64,000 bases of DNA from Triatoma infestans. Its lineage: Eukaryota > Arthropoda > Insecta > Hemiptera > Reduviidae. A model generated the notes under the pieces. It had not been told where the DNA came from and made no database searches. It saw only the letters and a list, made by a program, of their open reading frames with translations. Positions 1 through 12,660 of the stretch are shown here, in pieces (the stretch's first letter is position 1; every line of letters starts with the position of its first letter). The stretch is taken from NCBI GenBank assembly GCA_011037195.1, contig JAAEAF010000128.1, positions 332,867 to 396,866 of the forward strand. Reading direction: 5' to 3'. The position numbers and the translations under genes were made by a program.

Positions 1-1796
1 AATTGAATTTCCCCAGAAACATGGTAAACCTTATTTAAGTGGTAACCTTATTTATGGGTAAATAATAAGTAGCAGATATATACATATATAAAAGCCAATT
101 TTTATTTTGTAGTACCAATATCTTTTATTAAATGTCTGAAATAGGCTAAAACTTAACGCGTGAATGAAGTGTTTTACAACTCTATCTTAGGCAAAATAAA
201 GAATGTCAGTGGTCTTCAAGGAAGAATAAAAGAGTGTAACAAAAAAGAAGACGTAGATAAACATCTCAAAGTGCAACCAAACAGAGATGGTGTCTATCAA
301 CCGGTGCCTAGTGTTTACAAATTGAAAATGCAATTGTGTAGATATTTTAGTACAATAAGGCTGCAAAATATATGGTTACTATGGTAACCACATAAGACGC
401 TCAGAGTGTGTGTGTGTGTGTGTGTGTGTTTGAAAAAAAGAGAGTGAAAGAGTTAACAGAATTTCGAGGTTTTTACTTTGGGAAAGTAACCTAAGAAAGA
501 TTTAATTAAATTATTTCAGAGGCAAAACAATATGGGCATACATACGTATGCGCTCTGTCTAGCCCAGGACATACGGACGAGCATTCAACTGGATACAGTC
601 AATTTAGTTAGCAATATGAAGTGTAGTGTTATAACATGAAGTGATAGAGTGTGAGACAGCAACACACAGAGAAGTGTGTGTGTGTATGTGTATGTTTATG
701 TTGAAGATGGTATGTATGTATGGTACATTGATTTATTTGGTCGAAGATTGATCAGATAATGTAAATATTTACTTAATATTCTGTAATATTATTAACTGAA
801 TTGTAACTTATACAGTAAGTTTTGCCATTATATTATTAACTTACTAATGACAATATCAGCTGACTGTCTGTACCAAATCTAAACATGTTACATGAACAAA
901 GGTTAAGTTTGGGCAAGTTCTCCCATTACCACTATTTACATAACAATTATGATTAATTTACTAAGAAACACCATTGAGTGCGCTACACTCACAAAGTCAG
1001 TTATAAATTTTAAGCAAATTTAGTCTACTGTGAATTTATATAAACCTTCTACTCGAAAGCATTTATAAACATCTTAGAGCATGTAGTAGTAATTTCATGT
1101 GACTTTGAAGCGCCACTCTGTAGCTTAACGTCACTTTGAAGTGTCTATTCTAAAACAGAATTTACATCTGTCCTCTATACACAGAATTTACATCTGTTCT
1201 CTATACAAACACTCCAAAACACTGTTACCTTAATTAACATTTCGACAAAACTAATTTCGTTTCTCTCTCTCTAGCTAGCTACTGTATCTAACTGCTCTAT
1301 CTCTTTAGGTGCTCCATACTTGATACTCTAAACGAAATATTTATCAATGCTATTTTTAGACCAATCTCAAATAAGAAAGAAAATAAACAAAACAAACTAT
1401 TGTGAAACACTCACACAACTTTTTCTTAATAGAATTCTAATTAACAAATTTTATTCAATTTGGCATCTTTACTATACGTTAGTTGGAACTAAACCTCTAA
1501 ATAGTCAGTTTGGAAGAAAAACCTAACCGCCAGAACCCTCAAAATTCCGTTAAAATCAAACATTTCCAAGAAAAACTGGAACAAATAAAAGTTGGGATAG
1601 AGATATGTGTAAACAAAATTAAGCAGAGAACCCATGAGAAAGCAGAGAGACCAATGAAGTGCCCTTCAATGTCCACAAAAGGGACAGCTTATTTAAAGAG
1701 CTTTACAAATATTTGCAAGCTCCTTTTAAGTATCATGAAATTATATTTTCTAACGATATAGATTACTACTACATAAATTCTTAATTTTTTTTTTTA
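1..1796. other. AT-rich non-coding stretch, no gene seen
   Basis: No open frame here resembles a known protein; the short ORFs near 160-387 and 1510-1761 have no recognisable domain. It holds simple TG repeats at 406-429 and about 675-690, and a CTCTCTCT run near 1263. If the host gene extends this far, this is intron or 3' flank. Confidence 0.6.
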
Positions 1797-1980
1797 ATTT
1801 AAGACACCTCAACATCTATGGTCATTAGCGCCCGGAGCCTTGTCAGTGCACTGCTGGCCTCCGGACAGTGTTCTCTCGTTACAGACAGGAAGAAAAAAAT
1901 GTAAGGGTAGCACAGATGGAATCGAACCCGGGTCATCCGCGTGGAAGTCCAGTACGCTAACCACTTAGCTATTCCCTTCC
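1797..1980 (-). repeat. tRNA-derived SINE, most complete copy
   Basis: On the minus strand the high-coordinate end reads like a tRNA promoter. A box A-like TAGCTAAGTGG lies at 1961-1971 and a perfect box B (GGTTCGATTCC) at 1918-1928. The body to about 1797 contains a conserved block (near 1810-1845, plus-strand CATCTATGGTCATTAGCGCC) that recurs at about 7940, 27840 and 42720. RNA polymerase III head plus repeated body is SINE structure. The head could be mistaken for a tRNA gene, but the body and the copies argue against that. Confidence 0.8.
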
Positions 1981-2204
1981 CTAATCTTAATCTAAACTAA
2001 ACTGTATGAATACATTGTAGAGATTGTAAATTTGAACCTTGAAATTCGACTAAAATTATCGTGAGACTCGGGCCTGCTGCATCTCCAGCGCTTGCTGTAT
2101 GGTATAAACCTATGAAAAAAAAAAAGAAAAGAAAAGCGAAATCTATTCCAACAAACTTTTAGTGAGGGATTTTCATAGAATTGCTTCTCGATTCTTGTCA
2201 TTAG

Positions 2205-2480
2205 TATACCTCTTTGTGTAAGTGGAAGGGGGATAGCGATCGTGGCTGATTTCCGATATTATGTTTCCACCACACATATAGTTCTGAGGATTCCTGAACT
2301 CGGAAAAATGGTTTTTAGAGTTCTTTGTGTGTATGTATGTATGTAGATATGTTTACAGGTATGTATGTATGTAGATATGTTTACAGGTATGTATGGTACA
2401 GCATAATTCAAAAATGAAAAATCGCAGGACTTATGATGATATTCCGTTTGCCTGCTACCATTTCAATCGAATTCTTCGAA
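2205..2480 (+). repeat. fragment of the ACTTTCTCTTACT dispersed repeat
   Basis: The order of blocks (GTAAGxGGAAG, GCGATCGTG, a CGATATTxTGTTT block, GAGGxxxTxxTGAACTC, then a TATG microsatellite) matches the longer copies at 3848-4513 and 28106-28893. The microsatellite here contains a 28 bp unit present twice (about 2333-2394). No coding potential. Confidence 0.6.
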
Positions 2481-3847
2481 CGCCATTTGTCTGAATAGAT
2501 TTTTTTAATTTTTTCACACCATGTATACGAAAATTATGCCCATGATTTTTCTTTAATCTTGGCATACTAATGATACATAGATAGAACTGTCACTTTTGTG
2601 TGAAGTTTTCTTCCCGAGAATAAATTCTGATGGTTTGGGTTTCTTCCAAAGTGTCATTTCGTTACGGTGTACCTTCTTCACCTGCACAACATTTAAGTTA
2701 ACTAAACATTTAATAAAAAACTCAACTTTGAAAAAAATTTATTAAATACAACTCTGAGTATGGAATACATTATATACATTTTTGTCTTAATTTCAAAGTT
2801 TAAACAAAGAACTTTGCGAACAATATTACTTCCATTTATTTTTTTTTTACGCATGCCGAGCGGTGCCAATGACAAGAATTCATGCAACCACAATCGTACT
2901 GCATTCCACAGATGACAAAAAAAAAAAACAAATTACAAACCAATTATCTAATTAGACGGCAAAAATTTAAACAACAGACAACAAACAATGACGACAACGT
3001 TGTTTGCTACTTCATGATTAAATATTTCATTAAGAGCTGACCTGTCTAGAGGCGAACCCAGCCAAGGTAACCTGAACAAGTAATAAACATTTACTACTAC
3101 GGTACACTGGTCATTTTTATTAATTATGCTACTTCAATAAATAATATTATATTAAGTATACGTACTTTGGTTTAGTCTTAAGAAGTTGCAAAAAAAAACA
3201 AAAAACAAATCTATTGCGGAGCAATCGCACGAAGTACCGGAAATCTCATACTCCAATAGAATATGTTGCTGGAATTTACAATATTTGCCACACAATTAAT
3301 AATAATTATCACCATAATATTAGTGAAAACAGTTATACAACATTCTTCTAAGAGGTCTGCCTGGAACCGACGCTAGCGCCGCAATGTGCTACGCCGCCAC
3401 GATAAAAGAGTGACTGAGGATAGAAAGAGAGAGAGACAGAGAATATTTTTATTAAAATAATAAATTCCTTGAAATTGTTTTTCACCAACATAAATATGGT
3501 ATTGTGATATAGCGTCAGCTGTCTATCAGGAATGCACAATCTTAGAAGGAGATCATACATCTTCAAACAAGAGAAAAAAAGAAACAATTTAAAAACATGG
3601 AAATGAATAAGATAGTTTACAGCTTTTCTTACTAATAATCAAAATAAAAAAGTTATTTTAAATAGCTGAACAAAAACTCAAAAACAATAATTAATTACTA
3701 AGAATAGTTTATTAACAATTATAGCAATTAATTGAATTAAAAATGTTCGGAAGCAATGAACTGGTGTAAATATGTGATTAACACAGGCCAGTCAATAACA
3801 TTCAAATAATTAATCGCTTGGCTGGTAATGCATGTAAAAACCATTTT
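2481..3847. other. AT-rich stretch, nothing recognised
   Basis: Only homopolymer runs and short spurious frames are visible. A small direct repeat and an (AG)n patch (3427-3440) are present. I see no gene, RNA or identifiable element. Confidence 0.5.
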
Positions 3848-4513
3848 TATTTCCGCTTCTACTGGATAAGAGCAAGTACTGGAGATCGTAGTGAAATTTT
3901 CAAAATTGTGTTTTCACTGCAAAAACTTGTTTTGAAGTCCGCTGAATTGGAAAAATGGATTTTTAGAAATTGGACTGTGTATGTGTGGTTAACATAACTC
4001 AAAAATAGAAAAAATCGAAGAAAACTGAAACTTGGTACATCGTTTTTGGTGTTGCTGCCAGTGGACGCGACAATAAAGTTTTGGTCACAATCGATAGACT
4101 GCATCATTTTACTGTATCGATTTTTCCGTTATTTTTTTTTTTGGCTGCGTTTTCATTAAACCTGGAATCTCAACTAATCACATAAAGAGATACAAGTTTT
4201 ACTGGGCACCATTTTTCCGGAAAAATTCATTTAAGGGGTTCCTGGAGAGGGGAAGTGACGTCAGGCTTTCCTCTAAAGTGCCGTTTCAATATATTAATAC
4301 AATTCTATCGTCTATATAATATTAATGAGAATTTAATATGCGGCCAAAATTCAAGAAAATCGGTTTACAGTAAGTGAGACAGCTGCATTATATTTGAAGC
4401 ACGCGTGTATAATAATATCAACATTTTCAGTTATACATGGGAAATTTGTAATTGGGTAATATACCTGTATAATTATATACAGAAAACTTTGTAAATTACA
4501 GTAAGAGAAAGTG
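3848..4513 (+). repeat. ACTTTCTCTTACT dispersed repeat, near full copy
   Basis: It starts with a decayed version of the family's left end (CTTCTACTGGATAAGAGCAAG) and ends at CAGTAAGAGAAAGTGG. Internal blocks occur in the order seen in the 28.1 kb copy: TTGTGTTTTCACTG, a TTTTTAGAAAxTGG block, CTCAAAAATAGAAAAAATCG, and a TCTCAACTAATCACAT/GGGGTTCCTGGAGAGG region. The inverted termini and lack of coding sequence suggest a non-autonomous DNA transposon (MITE-like). This is inference, because no transposase source is visible. Confidence 0.6.
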
Positions 4514-7500
4514 GTGTGAGTTTCACGCGATTTTTTTTCTCATGGTGCCGGAGCGAGTGCACTGCCAGCAGTGTGATCACCACCTTTATCTTCACTTACA
4601 TCACTCAGTGCATATTCTATCAAATATGGAAGGCTTACAGTTTAGATATAGTTAGTAGAGAGCCCTTGATAGCGAAGGAAAGAACTAAAATGGCAAAGGT
4701 AACTGTGGCGTTTTACCACACGGCCCCCTCAAATAAAAATCGCTGACTGGCAAGCCTTAGCCGGTCATGGACTGTTGCGGCCAAGATTTTCTGTTTTTAT
4801 ATTTTAGATTAAAAGTACTCCTTTAGCTTTAATTAGCCTATAGCAGTCCCTTTATCCATATGATTTACATTAAAATTAATTTTATTATAAATATACAATA
4901 TCCTACACATTGATTTATCGTAGGATACAACAGCCGTTAGTTATCAACTAGTTCTTCATTCAGTTTGTTGACCGCCCCTCGTTATTGTTCCACAGTCAAA
5001 AAAGGTTTTGGACAATAGGACATCCCACTATTTTGACCATTAAAACCATAATATTTTCTTAAAATGAAATCACAATACTAAGCTACAGCCATGTATGTCC
5101 TTACTACAGAATTAGTTTTCGGAACAATCGCGGAAATAGCTCTAACGGTTTTCTTTAAACTTCGCATGCTAAGTGTATCTATGGTAACCTATCAATGTTA
5201 TTTGCAACGTTTTTCGGGAAACATTAATTTGTAGAATGATTTCAGGGAAATCGTTGACGTTGGTCTTCAACTCGGAATTGTTGTTTAGTTTAGTGTCTAT
5301 TAGGGAGTGACTGAGATGCTTCGATGCTTCGAGATGCTGCGGAGAGTCCTTCATGTTGTGCCTGAATCTTAAGAACCAACCAGTATAAGGTACACCGTAT
5401 ACACCGCCCTTCAAGGATCTTGTATCCAATGGTGAGGCAATTAAACCTTTAGTAAAAGCTTAGCTTGAAGAAAATTTTATGTCTGCAAGAAGAGAAAGTT
5501 GTGTGAGTGTTTCATACCAGATTTTTTCTTGTAGATTAAAATGATGCGAGAAAGCGTTTCATGAGGATGATGTGTTCCTCAGTATGTGGTGTTCCTCAAA
5601 CGTTTTCGATACATTGGATTATTTGCTCGATTTAGAGACTACAAAGAAATTTTGAATGAACACTGAAATGAATGATCGAGTTAATTAGGCAGAGATTTCA
5701 ATTGTATATGGCGAACTAAAAATCGATGCAGTTCGATAGATGATTCAATAGGTCATGAAAGACTGGTAATAAAAAATAAAATATCTCAGCTATGGCGCGA
5801 AAATAAAGTAAGTAAAAAAACTAAAATTACCACTAAAACCTAAAAAACACACACAGGTGAAAAGATTTAGCTCATACAACATTACTGTAACAGCTAAAAA
5901 AAATTTCCCTAGAGCATGATATTATCTGGACACCCAGTCGTGCCACACGCAATCAAAATATCCCTCTCTAGAGAGAGAGAGAGACAGGCAACAACACTAA
6001 GCGCCCCCTTCTAGTATGGTAAGATTTATTTATCTACTTAATAAAAACGTTTTCATAGCAAAATTGTTATAAACAATTTTGTACTAACAGAGTCTTTTTT
6101 AAATAAAATAGAAAATCTGTTAGTTTTAATAAAATTATATTTGCAACGATATTCTATGATTGTTTATGTTGAATTAATCGGTTAAACAAAGAGCAGCTAA
6201 TCACTAGATTACTGCCACGGCTGACATGATCTTAACTGAGGTAATACTGCCCCAAGCGGTTAAATCTATCCTCTCCTGTGCCACAATTAATTAAACTGCT
6301 GATCACGTCGTTGAAGGATTCTCTCAATGAGTTAAAAAATTCTGGAGAGTTCCATTTTTGTAAAGAAAGAATCGTTCGTTTAAAGGATTCAAAGTTCATA
6401 ATAAATACAATCACTATTGCGGAAGTGCTTCTTCAAGTACATTCTCTGCTGGAGGTATTACGATAGCTTCTTTATCAAGTCTGCCTCTACAATGTTGATC
6501 ATATGCAGTTTTACTTTCTTTTGCTGCCTGTAAGGGAGTTTCCACTGGAGATGCTTGTTTTATGCTGTCCAGTGTCCAAGGAATGGATATTCCGGGTGGT
6601 CCGCCGGGGGTCAATATTTCTTTGCCGCAAGTTCTTTTCAATTTTTATTTTGCGATTTTCCCAACAATGTTTTCAACCGTTGTGTGTCTGTTTTCTGGGG
6701 AAAATTGCTTTCACAATGGTTCTGGAGGAGATATGACGATAGGAATGCAAATTCAGAACTTTATATGATTCAATGTCATTACATTTATTAACAAGTATTA
6801 AACGTGGTACTAATACTATGAGGTATAGTTTGGTTGGAAGTACCATAGATTTTTTATATCTGTTTTTTTGGAGAAAATATTTCAAACAGATTGATGGATG
6901 TATATTTATAGATGGACGCTTAATAATTCAATTTTAAAGAAAAAGGAAATGAACCCTTTTTCGAGTAAATTGCGAAAAGATTGGAAACTACTCAGTAGTC
7001 TGCACTTCCGGAACATGGATTGTGTCTTCATTACGCATTCTAGAGTGAAACCTAAAGGAAATACAATAGTCCTTGCTGCAATTTTTATTTTATAAGATAT
7101 CTTGTTCACACACATGTGAAAACAAATTTTGTTTAATTATTATCAGGAATTTACCCATTGTTTCAGGTTTCCTCCTGTCTCACACAAATAATGTTACAAA
7201 ACAATTTCTACTAAAAACTCACTTTTGGAAAATTTGTCATGATTCGCAATAGTTCCTCTAACTAGGAGGAGTAAGAGTAAGTAATAAACACCTCAACTCA
7301 ACAGATTAATAATTATTTTTTCACTTTTCCAAATATTTAAAAAAAAACAACAAATAATGCCTACATTAACAATATAATCGAAGCAAAACAATATATTTCC
7401 ATTTTATTGATTATTGTTTGTTTCATATTCATTAAATTAATTGACAGAAGTATGATTGAAATATAATATATTTAATTGTAATTAGTCTCTCCCGGCATAC

Positions 7501-7935
7501 TAGTGCAATATTTAAATTGGTGACATTTACATGTTCATTATTGCAGTCAACAATTATTATTATATGTTTTACAATAATTTCAAATTTGAAAATTTAAAAT
7601 AACGTTAGCCATATAGAATTTATTTTATAGCTGTATTATTTAATGATAGAAATAATTAAAAACCAATTTAAATGTTTAAATTATAAATTTAAATTTTTCT
7701 CAAACTAAATTAGATCATATCTTTCGTATTTATGGCAATGGATTTAATACTGGCAGAGGTAAATGTGACTAAGGATTTATGTTTACATTAAAGTTTGTAG
7801 TACGATAATTTGAGAAAGTACTATTTAACCAACCTGCCGGCAGGTTCCCACTTACTGCTTGCCATCTGTAACAGAATTATAACCTTCTATACTTAGGCTG
7901 TCTTTTAGACTGTAGTTTGTATTATTTATTTTTGT
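4514..7935. other. no gene recognised; repeat scraps and unexplained ORF relics
   Basis: An isolated right end of the ACTTTCTCTTACT repeat lies at about 5488-5530. Overlapping open frames at 6232-6641 (minus) and 6278-6790 (plus) are longer than their surroundings, but I recognise no domain. They might be a decayed element. The rest is AT-rich sequence, including a GAGAGAGAGAGA run near 5970. Confidence 0.5.
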
Positions 7936-8065
7936 CAATTTAAGGCGTGTCAATATCAATGGCCATTGGCGCCTACATCAAAGAACTGGCCAGCAACCGG
8001 ATACTGTTCTCTCGTTGCAAAAAGCACCGTCATCACCGGTCATTGAGCTGCAGATAGACAACGTC
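7936..8065 (-). repeat. SINE body fragment
   Basis: It carries the same conserved block as the 1797-1980 copy (TTTAAGGCGTGTCAATATCA and GGCCATTGGCGCC), followed by the CATCACCGG/GAGCTG block seen at 42790-42830 and 27930-27950. The tRNA-like head is missing. Orientation follows the 1797-1980 copy. Confidence 0.65.
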
Positions 8066-8077
8066 TTTAGATGTAAT

Positions 8078-8420
8078 TATTACTTCCTCTTACACCTAGA
8101 AAAAGGAAGTGTGGAAATGTGATCAAATTTTAGAAACTGAGCTATCTTCTGAAAACGAAACAATGTTTTTATCGAATGGTCTGTGTGTGTTCCAACAAAA
8201 TATCTCAAAAGCTCAAACTTGATATTCCGTTAAGGTTCTATCACAGCATCTCACTCGAAAGTTTCGGGCAAAATACATCAATGAAATTGGGACTTTACTG
8301 AAGGTTCTTTACACCGCTACTGCACTGACTTTTCTGAATGTTCTTTAAACCGCTAATGTACAGATAAAACCTATCACTCTTATTTAAAACATTTTTATGA
8401 AAAAAAAACATGGTTTAAGG
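8078..8420 (+). repeat. ACTTTCTCTTACT repeat, 5' half
   Basis: It begins TACTTCCTCTTACACCTAG, a decayed left end, then AAAGGAAGTGTGGAAATGTG. It later shows AAATATCTCAAAAGCTCAAA and TTGATATTCCGTTAAGG, which match blocks of the full copies at 28106 and 3848. The right part is lost. Confidence 0.6.
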
Positions 8421-8719
8421 TAATTCTGCGAAATTTTTGGCGTTGAAATTTCAATATTTATTTGAGTTTCTTCAGTGTTATTGGCGCTTTCTTCGGGACT
8501 ACAATGTGACTACATTGACTACTAAGCCAGGGTGTCTAGCAGCATGTAATCCCACCCTTGTTTATTAGAGCTTTGAGTTTATCGGGTTAATATCCCACTC
8601 CAGATTTATTTTTGTTTAATTTACCAAACATGCGTAAGACTAGGTGTTCCCGAAGGATTAGATCTTACTCCCATCATATTACAATTTTCGAAATGACTTT
8701 TCTGCTTTCACACTTCTGT

Positions 8720-9240
8720 ATTATGTTTTTTCTTTACATATCAAGTTTTCATTAATATGAATGGTTTTTAAAAGTTTCAGCCCGTCTTTCTCATTGTTTG
8801 CTAGTAATATTTTGTCAAGAGCCGTGCTCAAGGTGTTCAGCATCGATTTCACCATTTGAGCACAGAAGTTAGACATTGGTATCTGCTCCTGCAAGTAATC
8901 GTGGCCTGATATCAACTGAAAATTTGCAACGGCAAAGTCCAACGGAACATCGTTTACTCGCAGCAACTTGCTCTAGCAGATCTTTAAAAAAAATTGAACA
9001 CCATATTAGTTCCTAATTTCGCCAGCTGATCTACTCTACCGTTGCCCGTATGCCGACCTCGCAGAAAACCATTGTAGTAGAATGATACACGCCCTTTTTT
9101 GACATTCTATGATTACCGGGTCATCTGATTTCGATACTTCAGCCAGATAGCAGACTTAGAATCTTTAAGAATGTCAGCTCTCTTTATATTACTAATAGAT
9201 AGTTTATGCGCTGCCAAAACTATTAATTTTGGAACGTACT
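8720..9240 (-). pseudogene. LINE ORF2 C-terminal fossil (RNase H tail plus zinc domain)
   Basis: Reading the minus strand from about 9240 down, shifting between frames, gives pieces of a retrotransposon RNase H: a strand with DSKSAIW (around 9150) and, near 9035, GNGRVDQLAKLGTN. The latter corresponds to the family's GNExxDxLAK motif. Below it, frame 8721-8966 has AVANFQLISGHDYL, then in another frame CSNGEIDAEHLEHG. This is the usual end of RNase H-bearing LINE ORF2 proteins: a TGHxxL block followed by a Cys/His zinc domain. Several stops and frameshifts show an old dead fragment. The upstream RT is absent. The clade cannot be fixed beyond RNase H-type LINE. Confidence 0.65.
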
Positions 9241-11207
9241 CACTGCGGGAAACATCTCTTTTCCTCTCCTCAGCAATAACTTATAAACTAAAAATCAGAT
9301 AAGTTAAAATAATTACTCTGAAGAGCAAATGGTTTCAGGTAGTGGAAAAGTGTTGTTTCCCGAAACTAGTACATTAGGAAAATTATGTGAAAGATTACAA
9401 AGATAATAAATTGGCTGAATTTACTCCAAATTAAAAATAAACAAAAACAAAATTTAAATCTTGTGTTTTTATTCAATTATAAATAGTTACCAACTAATAA
9501 ATTCTAGTTTATTCTTGTTTATAATTAATTAATATTACAATTGTATTGTATGTTTAATGAATGGATCTTATGTTTATGTACAGTATGGAGCAAGGTGAAA
9601 ATAAGCTCTGTCTGCAGGGTTACTGTAGATAGTAAATAAAATTATACAGACGAAACCACAAATATCATAATCTTCTGAAATCAAAAGTAAATTGCGAACT
9701 TCTTTGTCCAAATGGAAGTTGTTTTTTTTTTAAAGTTTGGAACTTAGATGTAATCGTACAAAAACAAAAGACAAATATTTTTAATTACCACCAGAAAGGA
9801 ACCAATAAAAAAATTTACGAGAAGAAACAATGGAAAAAGTGGACGAAATTCGGACAAAAAACACCATTTTTACGAAAAAGTCTAACATTGAAAATGTTTT
9901 TTTTCAACCCTGTCCAGAAAATAATGGAGGTAAACCGAAAATAAAACAAATTCTTGGTTATTGGTTATTGCACTTATGAATATGTCAAAGATTTCTTCTG
10001 TTTTGTTTTATAATTTCAACCATACAAATTAAACGTAAAGAAAAGTCAAGAAAAAACATGGAGAGTTAATTTTAACAATACATTATTGTATTTTCACGAG
10101 TTATACGTTTGTACCGAACATGTCGGTCGTTTGTACCAATCGATTGATTAACACAAAAACAACAGTATAATCATTGTAAGTAACTGGTTCGACTGTCTCC
10201 GTCAATGTTCGTCACTCATTCGGGGAGATATCACGATTTTTATCAAATAACCTCCCTAAAACATTTTCAAAGTTAAAAAAAAGAAACCTTGGTTTACAAC
10301 TTGTTTTAATATAAATGTGACCTCACAAAAGGCATTGAAATTGTGAAATTATGCTAATCGAAACTCTTAGATTGCTTCTAACCAAAACTCCAGTCAGAAT
10401 TGGGAAAATGTAATCTTACAGTATGACTAATGACTACAAATTAGTCAAGTCTTTAATGTAAGATAATTTGAAGGAAAATGTTCCAACTTTTGTGAAAATT
10501 TGAATTATGAAATTCTGAGAATTGCAATACCAATACCAGAAAATCAAGTGAATGTTTCACATGTGATTTTTTTGAACAATGACAATAAAGCAGAGAGTAA
10601 GTTCTGTGAAATTAAACTAAACTTATTTTCTTCTTATGAAGAAATACGAAAGCAAGCTTAAGAACTGCAAAACTTAATTGAAAACTTCCATTGATAAACC
10701 TAAATATTTACACAAGGTCATATAAATGTTTCAATAATTTTAAATTTCATATAAATATTTTAATGATATATATATCTATATCAAGGCCACTTTTCGTTAA
10801 TTCTGACCCTTTTTAGGATTATTTTTTGAGCATCAGAAATAAGATTCTGTACAGATATGGTCTTTCACTTTTAAACATTTCTGTCATCTAATACAACAAC
10901 CATAGATTGTAGGTGATATTTTATGTAAATTTTATGATATAATCCCTTATAAAATCAGTCGCAGTAGTATTTGAGGGAGATTTTAAAAAGCGTCGGACAA
11001 TTTCTCTAAACACAAACTTAATGGACCAGTCCCCGATAATGGAAGGAAACTGAAAAGTGGTACGAATTAAAAAAAATCGCTTTGTTATGACTGAACACAA
11101 TCTCAGATAAAACCCCGCATGGCAGACGTAGCCGTCTGCTCAACATTGTAATGAAAAAGAAAATTACATTAAAAAAAGATAAAGAAAAATAGTGCTTATG
11201 AGCTGAC
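9241..11207. other. AT-rich intron or flank, no gene seen
   Basis: This lies directly downstream (minus strand) of the FN3 exon, so it is most likely its intron. I searched the minus strand for an exon carrying the second half of an FN3 fold (a Tyr-x-Val/Ile-x-Val block) and found none. Confidence 0.5.
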
Positions 11208-11343
11208 CTGGCTTCCATCGGTTTGTACGTCACATCATACTTTTCCACATTGTCCGCTTCTGCGGTCCATGAGACTCGCACTTTTGTCGGCGAAAGAAAT
11301 GTAACTGTTATATTTTCTGGTATACCCCCGGCTGGCATTGATC
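11208..11343 (-). CDS. internal exon encoding the first half of a fibronectin type III domain
   Basis: The exon is 136 bp. Its acceptor on the minus strand is TTTTTATAG just before 11343, and its donor CAG|GTCAGC lies at 11208/11207. It enters with two bases of a split codon and leaves with two bases of the next. The product reads SMPAGGIPENITVTFLSP and continues TKVRVSWTAEADNVEKYDV. That is the A-B-C strand pattern of an FN3 module: Pro-rich entry, hydrophobic strand, core Trp, then YxVxY. FN3 modules mediate extracellular protein contacts. The second half (the conserved Tyr and final strands) must be in a later exon, which I could not find in the window. The upstream exon at 25379-25538 fits in phase. 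The gene identity is not recognised. The longer open frame running into 11018 is intron read-through. Confidence 0.78.
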
Positions 11344-12254
11344 CTATAAAAAGTAATAAAACTTTATTATTATGGTATTTTATTAATTAATAAAAAAATA
11401 TATATGTGTTTAGATGCAAAACACTTTAGTCTTTGAGTTGAAACCATGGGTGTGAACTGACATTTCGCTCAAGTTACAATACATTTCTTTGGTTTGAGTT
11501 AATAGTTCTTGGTTTGAGCTATAGCCCAGTCTAGTGAGGTGCAATACTACCGAAGTTTGGACGAAATGTCAGTTAATACGAAGCCTATTCGATTTGCAAA
11601 CATATTAATGAAAATAAAAGCAATAAAAGGATGTAAAAGGAAAGTAAAAAAGATGAAAAACATCCAGGTAAATAAGCAAATTAGGAAAAAGGTATTATTC
11701 CTTTATAGTAATCCTTCCATTATTGCTGTTAATATCGTATGGAGCAACATAATTTGGGAATTTAATAAAAATGATATGTCTAATCCAGTGATATTTTATT
11801 GGAAATAACAGTCCAGAAGAAAGAATGCCTAGAAGGGAAGTCTGTGTTCATTTTAAAATATCTAGTCGGTAAATGCGTACTTACGGTTGACTGATTTTGT
11901 TGGATTTTGGTCTAACCTAAACGGAACATCAAGTTCGAGCTTCCCGAAATTATAATTTTTGAGATATTTTGTTCTTATACATAGAAAAACACAAAAATCA
12001 CACGTATACAATATTCGCTAACATTTTATTCGTACCCCTTGGGTCCTTACAATATGTAATTTATTATGAATCTCAAGTTCGAAAATTTGACATTACTTCC
12101 TGTTACTTAAGAGAAAGTGATTAATTAGCTTTGTTAATAGAAAAGTAAAATTTTAAACTGAATTCAGCAAAATCACCACAACAGTAACTTCAGTAGGGAA
12201 ACTAACTGAACCAGTTTTGTGAAACAGTAGGTCTCTGAAAAATGCAAAAAATTT

Positions 12255-12660
12255 ATATACAGTGCTATATGGAGCGGAAACCTGGAATATATCTAGATAC
12301 TGGTGGACAGTGTCTAAAGCCATTGGAAGGACACTCCTTGCTACGGGCACTCCACAAAATGGATTTTTGGAGGAAATCAGCAGGGATTTTGACACTGGAG
12401 GAGAGGAGGAACGAAAAGATGAGGGAGATAATGGAGAGGACACGTATTATTGCGTGAAGTTAAGAAGAAATTGAGTTTGGGCAGGTATTTAGTATTGTGA
12501 GGGAGCAGATAGTGAATGCTGAAGGAATGATGGAATGGTAGGTCAACCGCAAAACGAAAAGAGGTAGAACCAAGCAAAAATGGAGAGATCTGCTAAACAA
12601 GAGTCTCTTAAATGGAAACGGCCGGCGAAAAGAGGATGCAAGAGACACATAGAAATGGAA
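12255..12660 (+). pseudogene. LINE ORF2 C-terminal fossil
   Basis: Joined across frameshifts, the plus strand shows VLYGAETWNISR (about 12260), then LLRALHKMDFWRKSAGIL (about 12335), RRNEKMREIM (about 12405), and RKTKRGRTKQKWRDLL (about 12550). These match the order of conserved blocks at the C-terminal end of many non-LTR reverse transcriptases: YGAExW, MDFWRRSAG, RRRGRPxxxWxD. Frameshifts and stops make it a dead relic; RT core and endonuclease are absent. It lies antisense to the host gene inside its large intron. Confidence 0.72.

Noticed and set aside
1918..1980. Possible tRNA gene on the minus strand
   Set aside because: Boxes A and B are present, but no full cloverleaf is evident and the sequence continues into a repeated SINE body.
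11018..11207. Extension of the FN3 frame beyond the exon
   Set aside because: A strong donor (CAG|GTCAGC) ends the exon, and the following residues are low-complexity Phe-rich, like intron.
12153..12648. Minus-strand Ser/Pro-rich frames
   Set aside because: Antisense to a LINE fossil that reads clearly on the plus strand.
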